Below are positions 55,791 through 64,000 of a stretch of 64,000 bases of DNA, one piece after another (within the stretch, counting starts at the first letter, position 1; every line of letters starts with the position of its first letter). The DNA is from Armatimonadota bacterium. Its GTDB lineage: Bacteria; Armatimonadota; Chthonomonadetes; Chthonomonadales; Chthonomonadaceae. The notes below the pieces were generated by a model, which worked only from the letters and a program-made list of their open reading frames with translations, made no database searches and was not told where the DNA came from. A program made the translations under genes and the position numbers. The stretch lies in assembly GCA_028871815.1 (NCBI GenBank), contig JAGWMJ010000004.1:62001-126000 (forward strand), read 5' to 3'.

Positions 55791-56381
55791 CTGGGTACTG
55801 CCACAGATGCGGATCTCGTAAGGCAAACGCTGTGCGGTGCGAGCACCGCCTACGACTGCCTGATGAAGCGCTACCAGCGCCAGGTATATAATCTGGCGTT
55901 TCGCATGATCGGCAATGCCGAGGACGCGGGCGACCTGGTCCAGGAAACGTTTCTCCGCGCTTACTCTGCCCTGCCGTCCTTCCGTCAGGATGCCAGCTTC
56001 CTGACATGGCTGTACAAAATCGCCTCCAACCTCTGTATCGACCACCTGCGCTCACGCAAAACGCGCAGCGCTCTCTCACTCGACGTGGAGGTGGAAGAGG
56101 GTAGGGAACCCGCCGCCGACTCGCGCTCATGCGGGCCCGAGGATTGCGCCGTACGAGGCTCCATCCAGGAGATCGTTCAGCACGAGGTGCTCAACCTACC
56201 GGAGAAGTACCGTCTCGTAGTAGTGATGCGCCATTTGCAGGATATGAGTGTCGAGGAGATTGCCCAGGTGCTGGAGATACCGACGGGCACGGTTAAAACA
56301 CATCTGTTTCGGGGACGAGATCTGCTGCGCAGCCGACTCCGCCCGATACTCGGAGGCGACGTGGATGGCCAATCGATTTGA
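55791..56381 (+). CDS. ECF (RpoE-type) RNA polymerase sigma factor
   Basis: Region 2 is MKRYQRQVYNLAFRMIGNAE then AGDLVQETFLRAYSALPSFR; region 4 is LPEKYRLVVVMRHLQDMSVE then TGTVKTHLFRGRDLLRSRL. The first ATG is at 55863, but in-frame sequence before it (TDADLVRQTLCGASTAYDCL) is the normal start of region 2. The frame opens after TAA at 55758 and has no ATG, GTG or TTG; CTG at 55791 is the best candidate. An ATG at 55774 lies in another frame. The start is therefore uncertain. The anti-sigma gene overlaps by 17 bp. Confidence 0.85.
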   Translation: MGTATDADLVRQTLCGASTAYDCLMKRYQRQVYNLAFRMIGNAEDAGDLVQETFLRAYSALPSFRQDASFLTWLYKIASNLCIDHLRSRKTRSALSLDVEVEEGREPAADSRSCGPEDCAVRGSIQEIVQHEVLNLPEKYRLVVVMRHLQDMSVEEIAQVLEIPTGTVKTHLFRGRDLLRSRLRPILGGDVDGQSI

Positions 56382-56832
56382 ACATGGGTCGCAGGAGGAC
56401 CAAAACGCCTGGGGCAACTACGCCAGCCAGCCGGTTTATGGACTCGGCGCGGCCGCAAACTCCGAACATGCACTGTCGCTGTGTCTGCGTGTGAGCGAAT
56501 TGCTGCCGGCGCTGGCGGAACAGGATCAACAGATTCGACCGGAGATGAGAAGTGCGCTGCTGGGCCACCTGGCAGTCTGCCCGGCCTGTACGCTGGAGTT
56601 TAACGAGATAAACCGGGTGATTCATCTCCTCTCCAGCGTTTCGCCCCTGCCCACGCCAACCGACTTTGCTTCAATAGTATCTGCGCACATCCGGTCGGAG
56701 TTCGGACCGATGGGCGGCGCCACTCACCCGTGGTCCGGGCTCCCGTCAGGCGCCGCGTACACAAGCGTCGCCGCCAAGCTCGTTGCCCGCCTTGCAGGCG
56801 CACTCAAGAAGGCCGGGCGACAGAGGCCTTAA
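56365..56832 (+). CDS. zinc-type (ZAS/zf-HC2) anti-sigma factor
   Basis: 155 residues; ATG 56365 preceded by GGAGG. The Hx3Cx2C core is GHLAVCPACTLEFNEINR at about residue 70, typical of zinc-binding anti-sigma domains that hold ECF factors inactive. There is no clear membrane helix, so it is probably a soluble, possibly redox-sensitive form. The overlap with the sigma gene supports partnership. Confidence 0.75.
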   Translation: MANRFEHGSQEDQNAWGNYASQPVYGLGAAANSEHALSLCLRVSELLPALAEQDQQIRPEMRSALLGHLAVCPACTLEFNEINRVIHLLSSVSPLPTPTDFASIVSAHIRSEFGPMGGATHPWSGLPSGAAYTSVAAKLVARLAGALKKAGRQRP

Positions 56833-56885
56833 CCCCTTTGGTACGGCAGTGAGTCGCGGATTAGCCGGGGCCAACAACGTTCGGG

Positions 56886-58091
56886 TCACGCGAGGAGTGC
56901 GTACGGGGACTCCAGTACTTTCTTGAACTCCTGTAGGAACCGGGCGGAGACAACACCATCCAATACGCGGTGATCGGATGAGAGCGTCACCTTCATTATT
57001 GAGCGGAAGGCGACACCGGACTCGGTCTCCACAGCGGTGCGCTGCACGCCGCCGACCGCCAGGATCGCCGTCTCCGGCGGATTAATAATAGCTGTAAAAG
57101 CATCTACACCCATCATACCAAGGTTGGATGTACTGAACGTGCCCCCGCTGTACTCTTCGGGCTTCAACTGGTTTGCAAGCGCCTTCTTTTTCAACTCTGC
57201 CGCGTCCGCCGAGATTTGACGGAGCGTCTTTGCTTCACAGTTGCGTATAACGGGGATGATCAGCCCGTCTGGAATTCCGACCGCCATGCCGATATGGGCT
57301 GCGTGGTATTGGCGGACCACGCCCTCTTCGGAGATGGTGCTGTTGATGCGCGGTTCTGCACGCAGCGCCATGGCGCATGCCTTGATGATGGCGTCGTTGA
57401 TAGTAACCTTTCCGGTCGACGTGTCGGCGTTCAGCTCCACCAGCATGGAAAGCGCGCGGTCCATATCAACGGCCATCGTCACGAAAAAGTGCGGTGCATT
57501 TTGAGCGCTCTGTACTGTGCGGCGGGCAATCGCCTCGCGCATCCGCGACGGCTTCACCTCGACATACTCCTCGGTCGCGACTTCGCGCCGGCTGGCAGCC
57601 GCCTGGTGCTCATGGCGCTCGACGGGCAGCGCCGTAAGGTCGCGCTCTACAATCCGTCCATTCGGTCCGGTTCCGGCGACGCCCGACAGGTCGATGCCTA
57701 ACTGCTCAGCGATCTTACGCGCCAGAGGGGATGCCTTGACGCGTGCGGCAGCGACTTCGTCGTCTGCCGGCCGTGCTTTGATCGGCTGCGCGGCAGGCTC
57801 CGGAGCTGCATCGGCTGGCGCGGCTTTGCGCGGAACGGCGGCTTTGCGGGAAGATCCTGCGGTCTTGAATTCCGCGATCGTGGCGCCGACTGCTGCGATT
57901 TGACCGACAGTGACCACAATCCGGCCGAGCACGCCCGTCTCCTCCGCCGGTATCTCTACATTCGCCTTGTCGGTCTCAATCTCAGCGATCGACTCACCCT
58001 GAGTGACCGAGTCGCCTTCGTGCTTCAACCACTTCAGGATAGTGCCTTCCTGCATTCCGTCGCCCATCTTGGGCATCAGGATGTCGGCCAT
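56886..58091 (-). CDS. pdhC: dihydrolipoamide acetyltransferase, E2 of pyruvate dehydrogenase
   Basis: 401 residues. A single lipoyl domain (IETDKANVEI, lipoylated Lys at residue 42), a Pro/Ala-rich linker, a peripheral-subunit-binding domain (VKASPLARKIAEQLGIDLSG), another linker and the catalytic domain, which ends with the active-site motif SSDHRVLDGVVSARFLQEFK. It transfers acetyl groups from lipoamide to CoA. It lies downstream of pdhB with a 40-bp gap. No E3 gene in the window. A branched-chain or acetoin complex cannot be fully excluded. Confidence 0.9.
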   Translation of the reverse strand: MADILMPKMGDGMQEGTILKWLKHEGDSVTQGESIAEIETDKANVEIPAEETGVLGRIVVTVGQIAAVGATIAEFKTAGSSRKAAVPRKAAPADAAPEPAAQPIKARPADDEVAAARVKASPLARKIAEQLGIDLSGVAGTGPNGRIVERDLTALPVERHEHQAAASRREVATEEYVEVKPSRMREAIARRTVQSAQNAPHFFVTMAVDMDRALSMLVELNADTSTGKVTINDAIIKACAMALRAEPRINSTISEEGVVRQYHAAHIGMAVGIPDGLIIPVIRNCEAKTLRQISADAAELKKKALANQLKPEEYSGGTFSTSNLGMMGVDAFTAIINPPETAILAVGGVQRTAVETESGVAFRSIMKVTLSSDHRVLDGVVSARFLQEFKKVLESPYALLA

Positions 58092-58131
58092 TATGTTTCC
58101 TTCTTGTCCGGAGTGTTATCAGTTGGCAAGG

Positions 58132-59124
58132 TCAGTCCGTGGCGCGTCGGACCGCCGCCACAACATCCATCTCACCGGGTATCGCTAAGCGCTCCAGAGG
58201 CTTGGAGTAAGGCATGGGAACGTACGGGCCACCGACACGCTCAACCGGCGCATCCAGATCGTCAAAGCTCGTTTCGTATATACGGCTTGCGAGCTCAGCG
58301 CCGAATCCGCACTGCTTCCAATCCTCGTGAACCACCACGGCTCGATGCGTTTTCGCCACGGAGGCGGCAATCGTGTCGATATCCAGCGGTACCAGCGTGC
58401 GAATATCGATCACCTCGCACTCAATTCCGTGCTGATCGGCCAAAACCTCTGCTGCCGTCAGACACTGGCCAACCGCGTGGGAGTATGTCACCACAGTTAC
58501 ATCACTGCCGGTGCGCCGCACCGCGGCAACCCCGAACGGTACAGTAAAGTCTGCGTCGTCCGAAACTTCGCCCTTCTGTGCATAGAGGCCGGCGTGCTCC
58601 ATAAAGATCACGGGGTTGTCATCTCTTATCGCACTCTTTAGCAGGCCCTTGGCGTCTTCAGGCGTTGCCGGCATGACAACTTTGAGGCCCGGCATGTGCG
58701 TGTACCAGCACTCCAAACTCTGCGAGTGCTGGGCCGATAGCTGGTTGCCCGTGCCTGCCGGTCCGCGCAAGACCACCGGGACGTTGACAGAGCCGCTGCT
58801 CATGTAGCGGATTTTGGCGGTATGGTTGGCAATCTGATCCATTGCTACGAGCGCGAAAGACCACGTCATGAACTCAGCGACCGGCCGAAGCCCAGTCATG
58901 GCCGCGCCGGTAGCCAGCCCAACGATTCCCGCTTCGCTGATCGGTGTGTCCAGAACGCGCATCCCACCGCGCTCCGCCTGAAAATGGTCTGCCAGGCCCT
59001 CCGTCACGCGAAACGTTCCCTGGTACTGCGCAACCTCTTCGCCGCAGACAAATACATTGGGGTCGCGCTCCATCTCTTCCCGCATGGCGACGCGCAGCGC
59101 CTCCAGATATCGCATCGTGGTCAT
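58132..59124 (-). CDS. pdhB: pyruvate dehydrogenase E1 component, beta subunit
   Basis: 330 residues. Typical beta-subunit signatures: FVCGEEVAQYQGTFRVTEGL, DTPISEAGIVGLATGAAMTG, QLSAQHSQSLECWYTHMPGL and DIRTLVPLDIDTI. With the alpha subunit it forms the TPP-dependent E1 that decarboxylates pyruvate. It follows pdhA by 19 bp. Confidence 0.92.
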   Translation of the reverse strand: MTTMRYLEALRVAMREEMERDPNVFVCGEEVAQYQGTFRVTEGLADHFQAERGGMRVLDTPISEAGIVGLATGAAMTGLRPVAEFMTWSFALVAMDQIANHTAKIRYMSSGSVNVPVVLRGPAGTGNQLSAQHSQSLECWYTHMPGLKVVMPATPEDAKGLLKSAIRDDNPVIFMEHAGLYAQKGEVSDDADFTVPFGVAAVRRTGSDVTVVTYSHAVGQCLTAAEVLADQHGIECEVIDIRTLVPLDIDTIAASVAKTHRAVVVHEDWKQCGFGAELASRIYETSFDDLDAPVERVGGPYVPMPYSKPLERLAIPGEMDVVAAVRRATD

Positions 59125-59143
59125 GGTGTGTGCCTACTGCCTT

Positions 59144-60154
59144 TCAGTTGCCGGACAAGACGTTTTCGAACAGGCTGTCCGGCGATGGGAATGGCGACTC
59201 TTCCGCAAACCTTATCGCTTCCTCCACGACGGCTTTTGCCTCGGCCTGCATCCGCTTGAAATCCGCTTCGGTGATATCACCGTGCTTCTCCATCAAGTGG
59301 TACAACTGGTCAATGGGATCGCGGTGGCGATACGCGTCAATCTCCTCGTCGGTGCGATAGAACTTCTGTTGCTGGGCATTGTCGGCAAAGCCGTGGCCGG
59401 CATACCGGTACGTAACGGCCTCCAGAAAGAACGGGCGCCCGTCTTCGCGCATCCGCTCCATTACCCGTTCGCCGGCAGCTCGTACTGCAAGAACGTCCAT
59501 TCCGTCTACGCGCTCACCCTCGATGGCGTAGCCGTTGGTGACGCGCTTCACGAAATCGGTCTCTGCGGCATGGCGAGAGACGGAAGTCCCCATCGCATAG
59601 CCGTTGTTCTCGAGTACGAACAGGCACGGAACGTGGTAGAGTCCGGCCATATTCATGGCCTCGTGCACGGCGCCCTGTTCCATGGCGCCATCACCCAGAA
59701 AAGTAATGCACAGGTTTGGCATGTTGCGGTACTTGAGCGCGAACGCCGAACCAACCGCCAGCGGCACGCTGCCACCGACGATGCCGTAACCTCCGAGGAA
59801 GCCACGCGCCACGTCGTACAGGTGCATCGAGCCGCCTTTGCCGCCGGCACAACCTGTCGCCTTTCCGAACAACTCGGCCATGATCGACTGCGGCGAGGTT
59901 CCCAGGGCCAGGGCGTAGCCGTGGTCGCGATATGCTGTGATCATGGTATCGCCATTGCGGAGCAGCGGCACAAGCCCGGTGGCTACTGCCTCCTGCCCGT
60001 TATAGTAGTGGACATAGCCGCCGATTTTACCAGCGCGGTATTGCTGGTCGCATGGCGCCTCGAACTCGCGAATCAGCACCATCATGCGCAGCATTTCGAG
60101 TGCGCTGTTGCACTCCACGTGCGGCTTAGCCTGTTTTACTGCAACCGTTCCCAT
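59144..60154 (-). CDS. pdhA: pyruvate dehydrogenase E1 component, alpha subunit
   Basis: 336 residues. The ATG at 60154 follows AGGAGGT, preferred over the longer frame from 60175. The thiamine diphosphate motif GDG...NN is visible as FLGDGAMEQGAVHEAMNMAG then LFVLENNGYAMG; other signatures are MITAYRDHGYALALG, GCAGGKGGSMHLYD and YRYAGHGFADNA. It is the first gene of pdhA-pdhB-pdhC and lies 54 bp after the mfd stop. Confidence 0.92.
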   Translation of the reverse strand: MGTVAVKQAKPHVECNSALEMLRMMVLIREFEAPCDQQYRAGKIGGYVHYYNGQEAVATGLVPLLRNGDTMITAYRDHGYALALGTSPQSIMAELFGKATGCAGGKGGSMHLYDVARGFLGGYGIVGGSVPLAVGSAFALKYRNMPNLCITFLGDGAMEQGAVHEAMNMAGLYHVPCLFVLENNGYAMGTSVSRHAAETDFVKRVTNGYAIEGERVDGMDVLAVRAAGERVMERMREDGRPFFLEAVTYRYAGHGFADNAQQQKFYRTDEEIDAYRHRDPIDQLYHLMEKHGDITEADFKRMQAEAKAVVEEAIRFAEESPFPSPDSLFENVLSGN

Positions 60155-60208
60155 ACACGCACCTCCTGGCGCCACCTTACGGCGTGCGCCGGCGTTCCTG
60201 TCGCTCGT

Positions 60209-63200
60209 CTAGTCGTTTCGGGCGAGTGAGCCGGTCCGGCCCGCGGCCATCAACACGTTGTTGGCGAGACGCGCTGCCGCGTCACTTTTGTTACCATTGT
60301 TCAGCGCTCGATCGTCATCGCTGTTGTTCGGAAGCAGGATGCTGTCGAGCAGGTCGATCACAGCTTGCGTTTGGGTCATAGCGCTGTCGCTTCGGACCTG
60401 TATCGAAAAGCCGTCCTCGGTGAACCGATGCCCGCGAAATGCGTGAGCCAACCGGTGCACCTGACCCGCATCCAGCATCGGCATAATGGCAAAACGTACC
60501 CGGAGAATCTCGTCCTTGTGGCGGATGGATGATACGCCGAGCCTGCGGCACTGCACGCGCATCCGAAGCACCGTCAGCGCGGTTTCCAACTCGGTGGGCA
60601 GCTTTCCAAATCGGTCGAGCAGCTCCTGCGCTATTTCGTCGATCTGTTCGCGAGTGCGGACCTGGGTCAGCTGGCGGTAGAAGTAGAGACGCTCCACATC
60701 GCCGGGTACGTAAGAAGGCGGTATGTTGGCCGTGACCGGCACATCGATCTCGGGCAGCAGCCGCAGCGGCGCCGTCTGTCCCTGCTCCTTGAGCAGCTCC
60801 TCCGACACCATGTCGCAGAACAGCTCGAATCCTACCTGCGCCATCACTCCGCTCTGCTCCCGGCCGAACAGATCGCCGGCGCCGCGGATTTCGAGGTCAC
60901 GCATGGCCAACTGGTAACCGCTTCCCAGCGTGGCGAACTCGCGGATCGCCGTCAGTCGCAAATCGGCCGCCGGCCCTCGGGTGTCACGATGGTACATCAT
61001 AAACGCGTATGCCTGCCGGTCGGACCGGCCGACTCGACCGCGAAGCTGGTGGAGCTGGCTGAGGCCAAGCTTATCGGCATGGTCGATGATGATGGTGTTC
61101 GCGTTGGGAATATCGAGGCCATTTTCGATAATCGTTGTGCAGAGCAGCACGTCGATTTCGTGATGGTAGAACTGATACATCACGCGCTCCAGCTTTTCCT
61201 CATCCATCTGGCCGTGGCCCACGCCAATCCGCGCGGCCGGTACAATTCGGCTGAGCTTTTGCGCGACAAAATCGATGCTCTCCACTCGATTGTGAACCAG
61301 GTAGACCTGACCACCGCGCTCCATTTCGCGCAGGATGGCGTCGGCAACGATGTCGTCGTCCCATCGACGTACTATGGTGTGAATGGGAGTTCGGCCCTCC
61401 GGCGCATCCGATATGACGCTCATCTGCCGTATGCCGGTCAGCGCCATTGAGAGCGTACGCGGAATCGGTGTCGCGGAGAGCGTCAACACATCGACCTCGG
61501 TGCGCAGCTGCTTGATACGCTCCTTGTGCCGAACTCCAAAGCGCTGCTCCTCATCCACAATCAGCAGTCCCAGGTCATCAAATACAACGTCCTTGCTCAA
61601 GAGCCGGTGCGTGCCGATGGCAATATCTACGCGTCCGTCGGCCAGGCCGGCGACGGTTTCGGCGATCTGCTCCCTTGTTCGGAACCGGCTCAGCAGGTCG
61701 ATCTTCACCGGGTAGCCGGCCAGTCGTTCGTTAAATGTAACGTGATGCTGAGCTGCGAGTACCGTGGTCGGGCAGAGCACAGCTACCTGGCGGCCCGATG
61801 TGACGGCGATCATCGCCGCACGTACGGCGACTTCCGTCTTTCCGAAGCCGACATCGCCGCAGATAAGCCGATCCATGGGCCGCGCGTTGCTTAGATCCAG
61901 CTTTACGTCGGCAATCGCTCGCCGCTGGCTTCGCGTCTCGTCCCAGGGGAAAAGACTCTCAACCTCTTTGACCCACGGCCCGTCCGTGTCGTAAGCCGGC
62001 CTCTCGGTAGCGCTGCGAGCGGCGAACAGGCGGAGCAGCTCACCGGCCATCTCCTGCGCATGCTTCTGGACGCGCGCCTTGGTGCGTTCCCAGTCGCGCC
62101 CGCCAAGCCGATTGACTACCGGCACAGTGCCCTCAGTAGCCACGTAGCGCTGCACGCGGTCCACACAATCCGCCGGAACGAACACTTCCCCATTCTCATA
62201 TGCGATCTTAAGGTAGTCGCGCTCGAAGCCCGCTTTGGACTCCCGCGTCAGACCCTGATAGAGACCGACGCCGTGATGGATGTGTATCACGTAGTTTCCG
62301 GGCGCCAGATCGAGTAGCGACGATGTCGCTACGCCACCTGCCGTGCGTCGTCGCGTGGATACAAACTGCGCTCCCTCAAACAGTTCGTGATCCGTGACAA
62401 CGCAAATGCGGAGTGCATCCAGCTTGAATCCGTCGGAGAGCGCGGTGCCGGCCAGCGTTACGCGCTCGGAATGTTCGTCGCCTTCCACGCTCAACGGGAT
62501 GGCAAGTTCAGCACAAAGATCGGCGACACGCGCCGGCCGGCTCGTGCAGATCAACACGCGACAGGCGTTCTGAAGCCATGTGCAAACATCGCTACCGAAT
62601 ACGTCCAACGCACCGGAATACTTGGGCGTGGCGGCAACATCAATGGCCACCGTGGCGCCGGCAAGAAACGGCCTGGAATTGAGCGCAAACGCCATGCTGG
62701 GTCGACATGCGGCGGCTCGCTGCAGCACTTCATACGGCTGCATCCGGATCGCTGGATCCAGAGCGTCACCCCGCTCCCACCGCCGAGTTCGCGCAGCCTG
62801 CAGCTCCGAAACAACCCGGTCGGCATGGATAAGGCACTGCTCAGGCTCGTCGAAAACGATCACCGCTCCGGCAGAGAGGTAATCCAGCGCACTGGTCACG
62901 GCTGGGTAGATGTATCCGAGGTAATCCTCAAGGCCATCAAAGTACGCACTCTGCGCGACGCCGACAAGGTCCGACTCCACGCGCTCTGTGAGTGTTACCA
63001 GCGCCTCTCGGTTTTGCTGCTCACGCAGTTCGGAGCACCGCGCTTCAAATGCGCTGCGTATCGCCGCGACCGCCTTTGCCGAGCGTTCCGCCTCCATGCG
63101 AACCTCGCGGGCCGGCCCGACGGTGGCGCTGGTAGTCGAGCGGACACTGCGCTGCGTGGTGACGTCGAACTCGCGAATCGACTCGATGGTATCTCCGAAC

Positions 63201-63799
63201 AGGTCGATGCGGATCGGAGCCAGTGCGCTGCCGGGAAAAACGTCGAGAATGCCGCCGTGTCGGGCAAACTCTCCGGGCCTGGTCACGGTGGTGGCACGGG
63301 TGTAGCCCATGGCCACTAGGCTGTGAAGAGCGGCAGCGCTGTCGAATCGTTCGGCCACCGCGGCCGAAATCAGATGCGGAGTGATGTCGCAGGGGGGCGC
63401 CGTCTGCTGCAGAATAGCTTCGGGTGTGGCAATCACCACGCATGGCCGACCGCTGCTGAGCGCCATCAATGCCCGGATTCTCTCACCGATCTCGCGACTG
63501 TCGGTAAACGGATCATCCAGAAGGGCCGATTGGGAGACCGGCAGCTCCAGGGCTTGCTCCGGCTGCAGCCCGAGTCGCGTGAGCGTATCGGCGATGTGAC
63601 CGACGCGCTCCGCTTGCCATGTAACCACCAGAATCGGCCGCTCCAACCGCTGCATCAACCGCGCGAGCACCAGCGCGCGCACAGGGTCTCGCGTGCCGGT
63701 GACACCGACGTGCACCGGCCCGGAGAGCTTGCCGACGAGCGTTTCAAACGCCGGTAAGGCGTCGAGCTCAGTGGGAAGGCCGGAGAGTGTTATTGCCAT
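60209..63799 (-). CDS. mfd: transcription-repair coupling factor
   Basis: A 1196-residue ATP-dependent DNA translocase that removes stalled RNA polymerase and recruits UvrA. Order: UvrB-like N-terminal domains (VVIATPEAILQQTAP, RHGGILDVFPGS), the RNA polymerase interaction domain (LLDLAPGNYVIHIHHGVGLY), helicase motifs (CGDVGFGKTEVAVRAAM, LLIVDEEQRFGVRHK, LTLSATPIPRTLSMALTGIR, IDHADKLGLSQLHQLRGRVG) and the C-terminal autoinhibitory domain (VERLYFYRQLT). ATG 63799 is chosen; TTG 63841 would add 14 non-conserved residues. Confidence 0.96.
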   Translation of the reverse strand: MAITLSGLPTELDALPAFETLVGKLSGPVHVGVTGTRDPVRALVLARLMQRLERPILVVTWQAERVGHIADTLTRLGLQPEQALELPVSQSALLDDPFTDSREIGERIRALMALSSGRPCVVIATPEAILQQTAPPCDITPHLISAAVAERFDSAAALHSLVAMGYTRATTVTRPGEFARHGGILDVFPGSALAPIRIDLFGDTIESIREFDVTTQRSVRSTTSATVGPAREVRMEAERSAKAVAAIRSAFEARCSELREQQNREALVTLTERVESDLVGVAQSAYFDGLEDYLGYIYPAVTSALDYLSAGAVIVFDEPEQCLIHADRVVSELQAARTRRWERGDALDPAIRMQPYEVLQRAAACRPSMAFALNSRPFLAGATVAIDVAATPKYSGALDVFGSDVCTWLQNACRVLICTSRPARVADLCAELAIPLSVEGDEHSERVTLAGTALSDGFKLDALRICVVTDHELFEGAQFVSTRRRTAGGVATSSLLDLAPGNYVIHIHHGVGLYQGLTRESKAGFERDYLKIAYENGEVFVPADCVDRVQRYVATEGTVPVVNRLGGRDWERTKARVQKHAQEMAGELLRLFAARSATERPAYDTDGPWVKEVESLFPWDETRSQRRAIADVKLDLSNARPMDRLICGDVGFGKTEVAVRAAMIAVTSGRQVAVLCPTTVLAAQHHVTFNERLAGYPVKIDLLSRFRTREQIAETVAGLADGRVDIAIGTHRLLSKDVVFDDLGLLIVDEEQRFGVRHKERIKQLRTEVDVLTLSATPIPRTLSMALTGIRQMSVISDAPEGRTPIHTIVRRWDDDIVADAILREMERGGQVYLVHNRVESIDFVAQKLSRIVPAARIGVGHGQMDEEKLERVMYQFYHHEIDVLLCTTIIENGLDIPNANTIIIDHADKLGLSQLHQLRGRVGRSDRQAYAFMMYHRDTRGPAADLRLTAIREFATLGSGYQLAMRDLEIRGAGDLFGREQSGVMAQVGFELFCDMVSEELLKEQGQTAPLRLLPEIDVPVTANIPPSYVPGDVERLYFYRQLTQVRTREQIDEIAQELLDRFGKLPTELETALTVLRMRVQCRRLGVSSIRHKDEILRVRFAIMPMLDAGQVHRLAHAFRGHRFTEDGFSIQVRSDSAMTQTQAVIDLLDSILLPNNSDDDRALNNGNKSDAAARLANNVLMAAGRTGSLARND

Positions 63800-64000
63800 A
63801 CGGTTCGACAGGCCAACGGAGCTTCCAGGTGAAACGCACAAAAAGACCGATCACCCGCGGCGTCTGCGTCGGCGCTACGTGTGGTCGGCAAAAACTGGAT
63901 GCTTCGCCAACCAGTATTCTACCCCGAGCACGGCGCTTCGTGCAGCAGAAACAGTGCCTCAACAAGAGCCAGGTCCACGGATTGGGGCGCAGACGTCGAA
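63800..64000. other. upstream region of mfd to the window edge
   Basis: No complete gene or clear promoter. A minus-strand open frame (63768-63965) overlaps the mfd start, is basic and Cys-rich and looks accidental. The last 60 bp may belong to a gene continuing outside the window. Confidence 0.4.

Noticed and set aside
63768-63965. 65-codon minus-strand frame upstream of mfd
   Set aside because: It overlaps the mfd start, is Cys/Arg-rich and has no ribosome binding site.

Overview
The window is 64 kb of GC-rich bacterial chromosome, densely coded, with no tRNA, rRNA, CRISPR array, transposase or phage gene that I could recognise. The mixture of families suggests a member of the Armatimonadota or a close relative: secreted HAF-repeat proteins, RHS fragments, a uroporphyrinogen-decarboxylase-like enzyme, a GH116-type glycosidase, tandem DUF1080 domains, DapA-like and Gfo/Idh/MocA enzymes, and an FAD oxidoreductase with S-layer-like repeats. 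That assignment is inference from gene content, not a database match.

Layout. 1-4.7 kb: the edge of a DapA-like gene, lepA, asnS, and a convergent M24 aminopeptidase P. 4.7-9.5 kb is an accessory island: two copies of a 78-bp repeat, a 5'-truncated matrixin-type protease behind a strong promoter, a secreted protein, an RHS tip with a cysteine-rich tail, a possible immunity gene, and a second broken RHS tip. 9.5-28.6 kb holds three paralogous secreted HAF-repeat proteins (two on +, one on -). Between them lie a URO-D-like enzyme, a Tat-exported GH116-like protein, full-length gcvP, a small secreted Cys/Pro-rich protein, and a metal-efflux-like RND adaptor and pump pair. The adaptor has an in-frame UGA exactly where a metal-binding cysteine is expected.

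28.7-40 kb: a GAF/PAS histidine kinase, dut and a zinc-ribbon/TPR protein on +; then on - a DapA-like gene coupled to the FAD oxidoreductase, followed by two small genes; then on + an incomplete sugar ABC importer with FHA and TMEM175-type genes. 40-53 kb is nearly all on the minus strand. One operon contains a presenilin-like membrane protein, tgt, an HD phosphohydrolase and a DUF1080 protein. Another contains a DprE2/DprE1-like pair, rimO, a winged-helix protein, gltX and two degenerate amidohydrolases. 53-57 kb (+): a metal-dependent amidohydrolase, a Gfo/Idh/MocA oxidoreductase, an ECF sigma factor and a zinc-type anti-sigma factor. 57-64 kb (-): mfd followed by pdhA-pdhB-pdhC, encoding pyruvate dehydrogenase E1 and E2.

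How the parts work together: the housekeeping genes (translation fidelity, tRNA charging, tRNA and ribosome modification, transcription-coupled repair, glycine cleavage, pyruvate oxidation) are intact. Many are coupled by 4-bp stop/start overlaps. The most notable signals are the candidate selenocysteine codon with a hairpin in the RND adaptor (23,038-23,073), the bacterial presenilin-like protein (43,158-44,186), and the RHS-tip / putative immunity / orphan-tip array (7,263-9,285).
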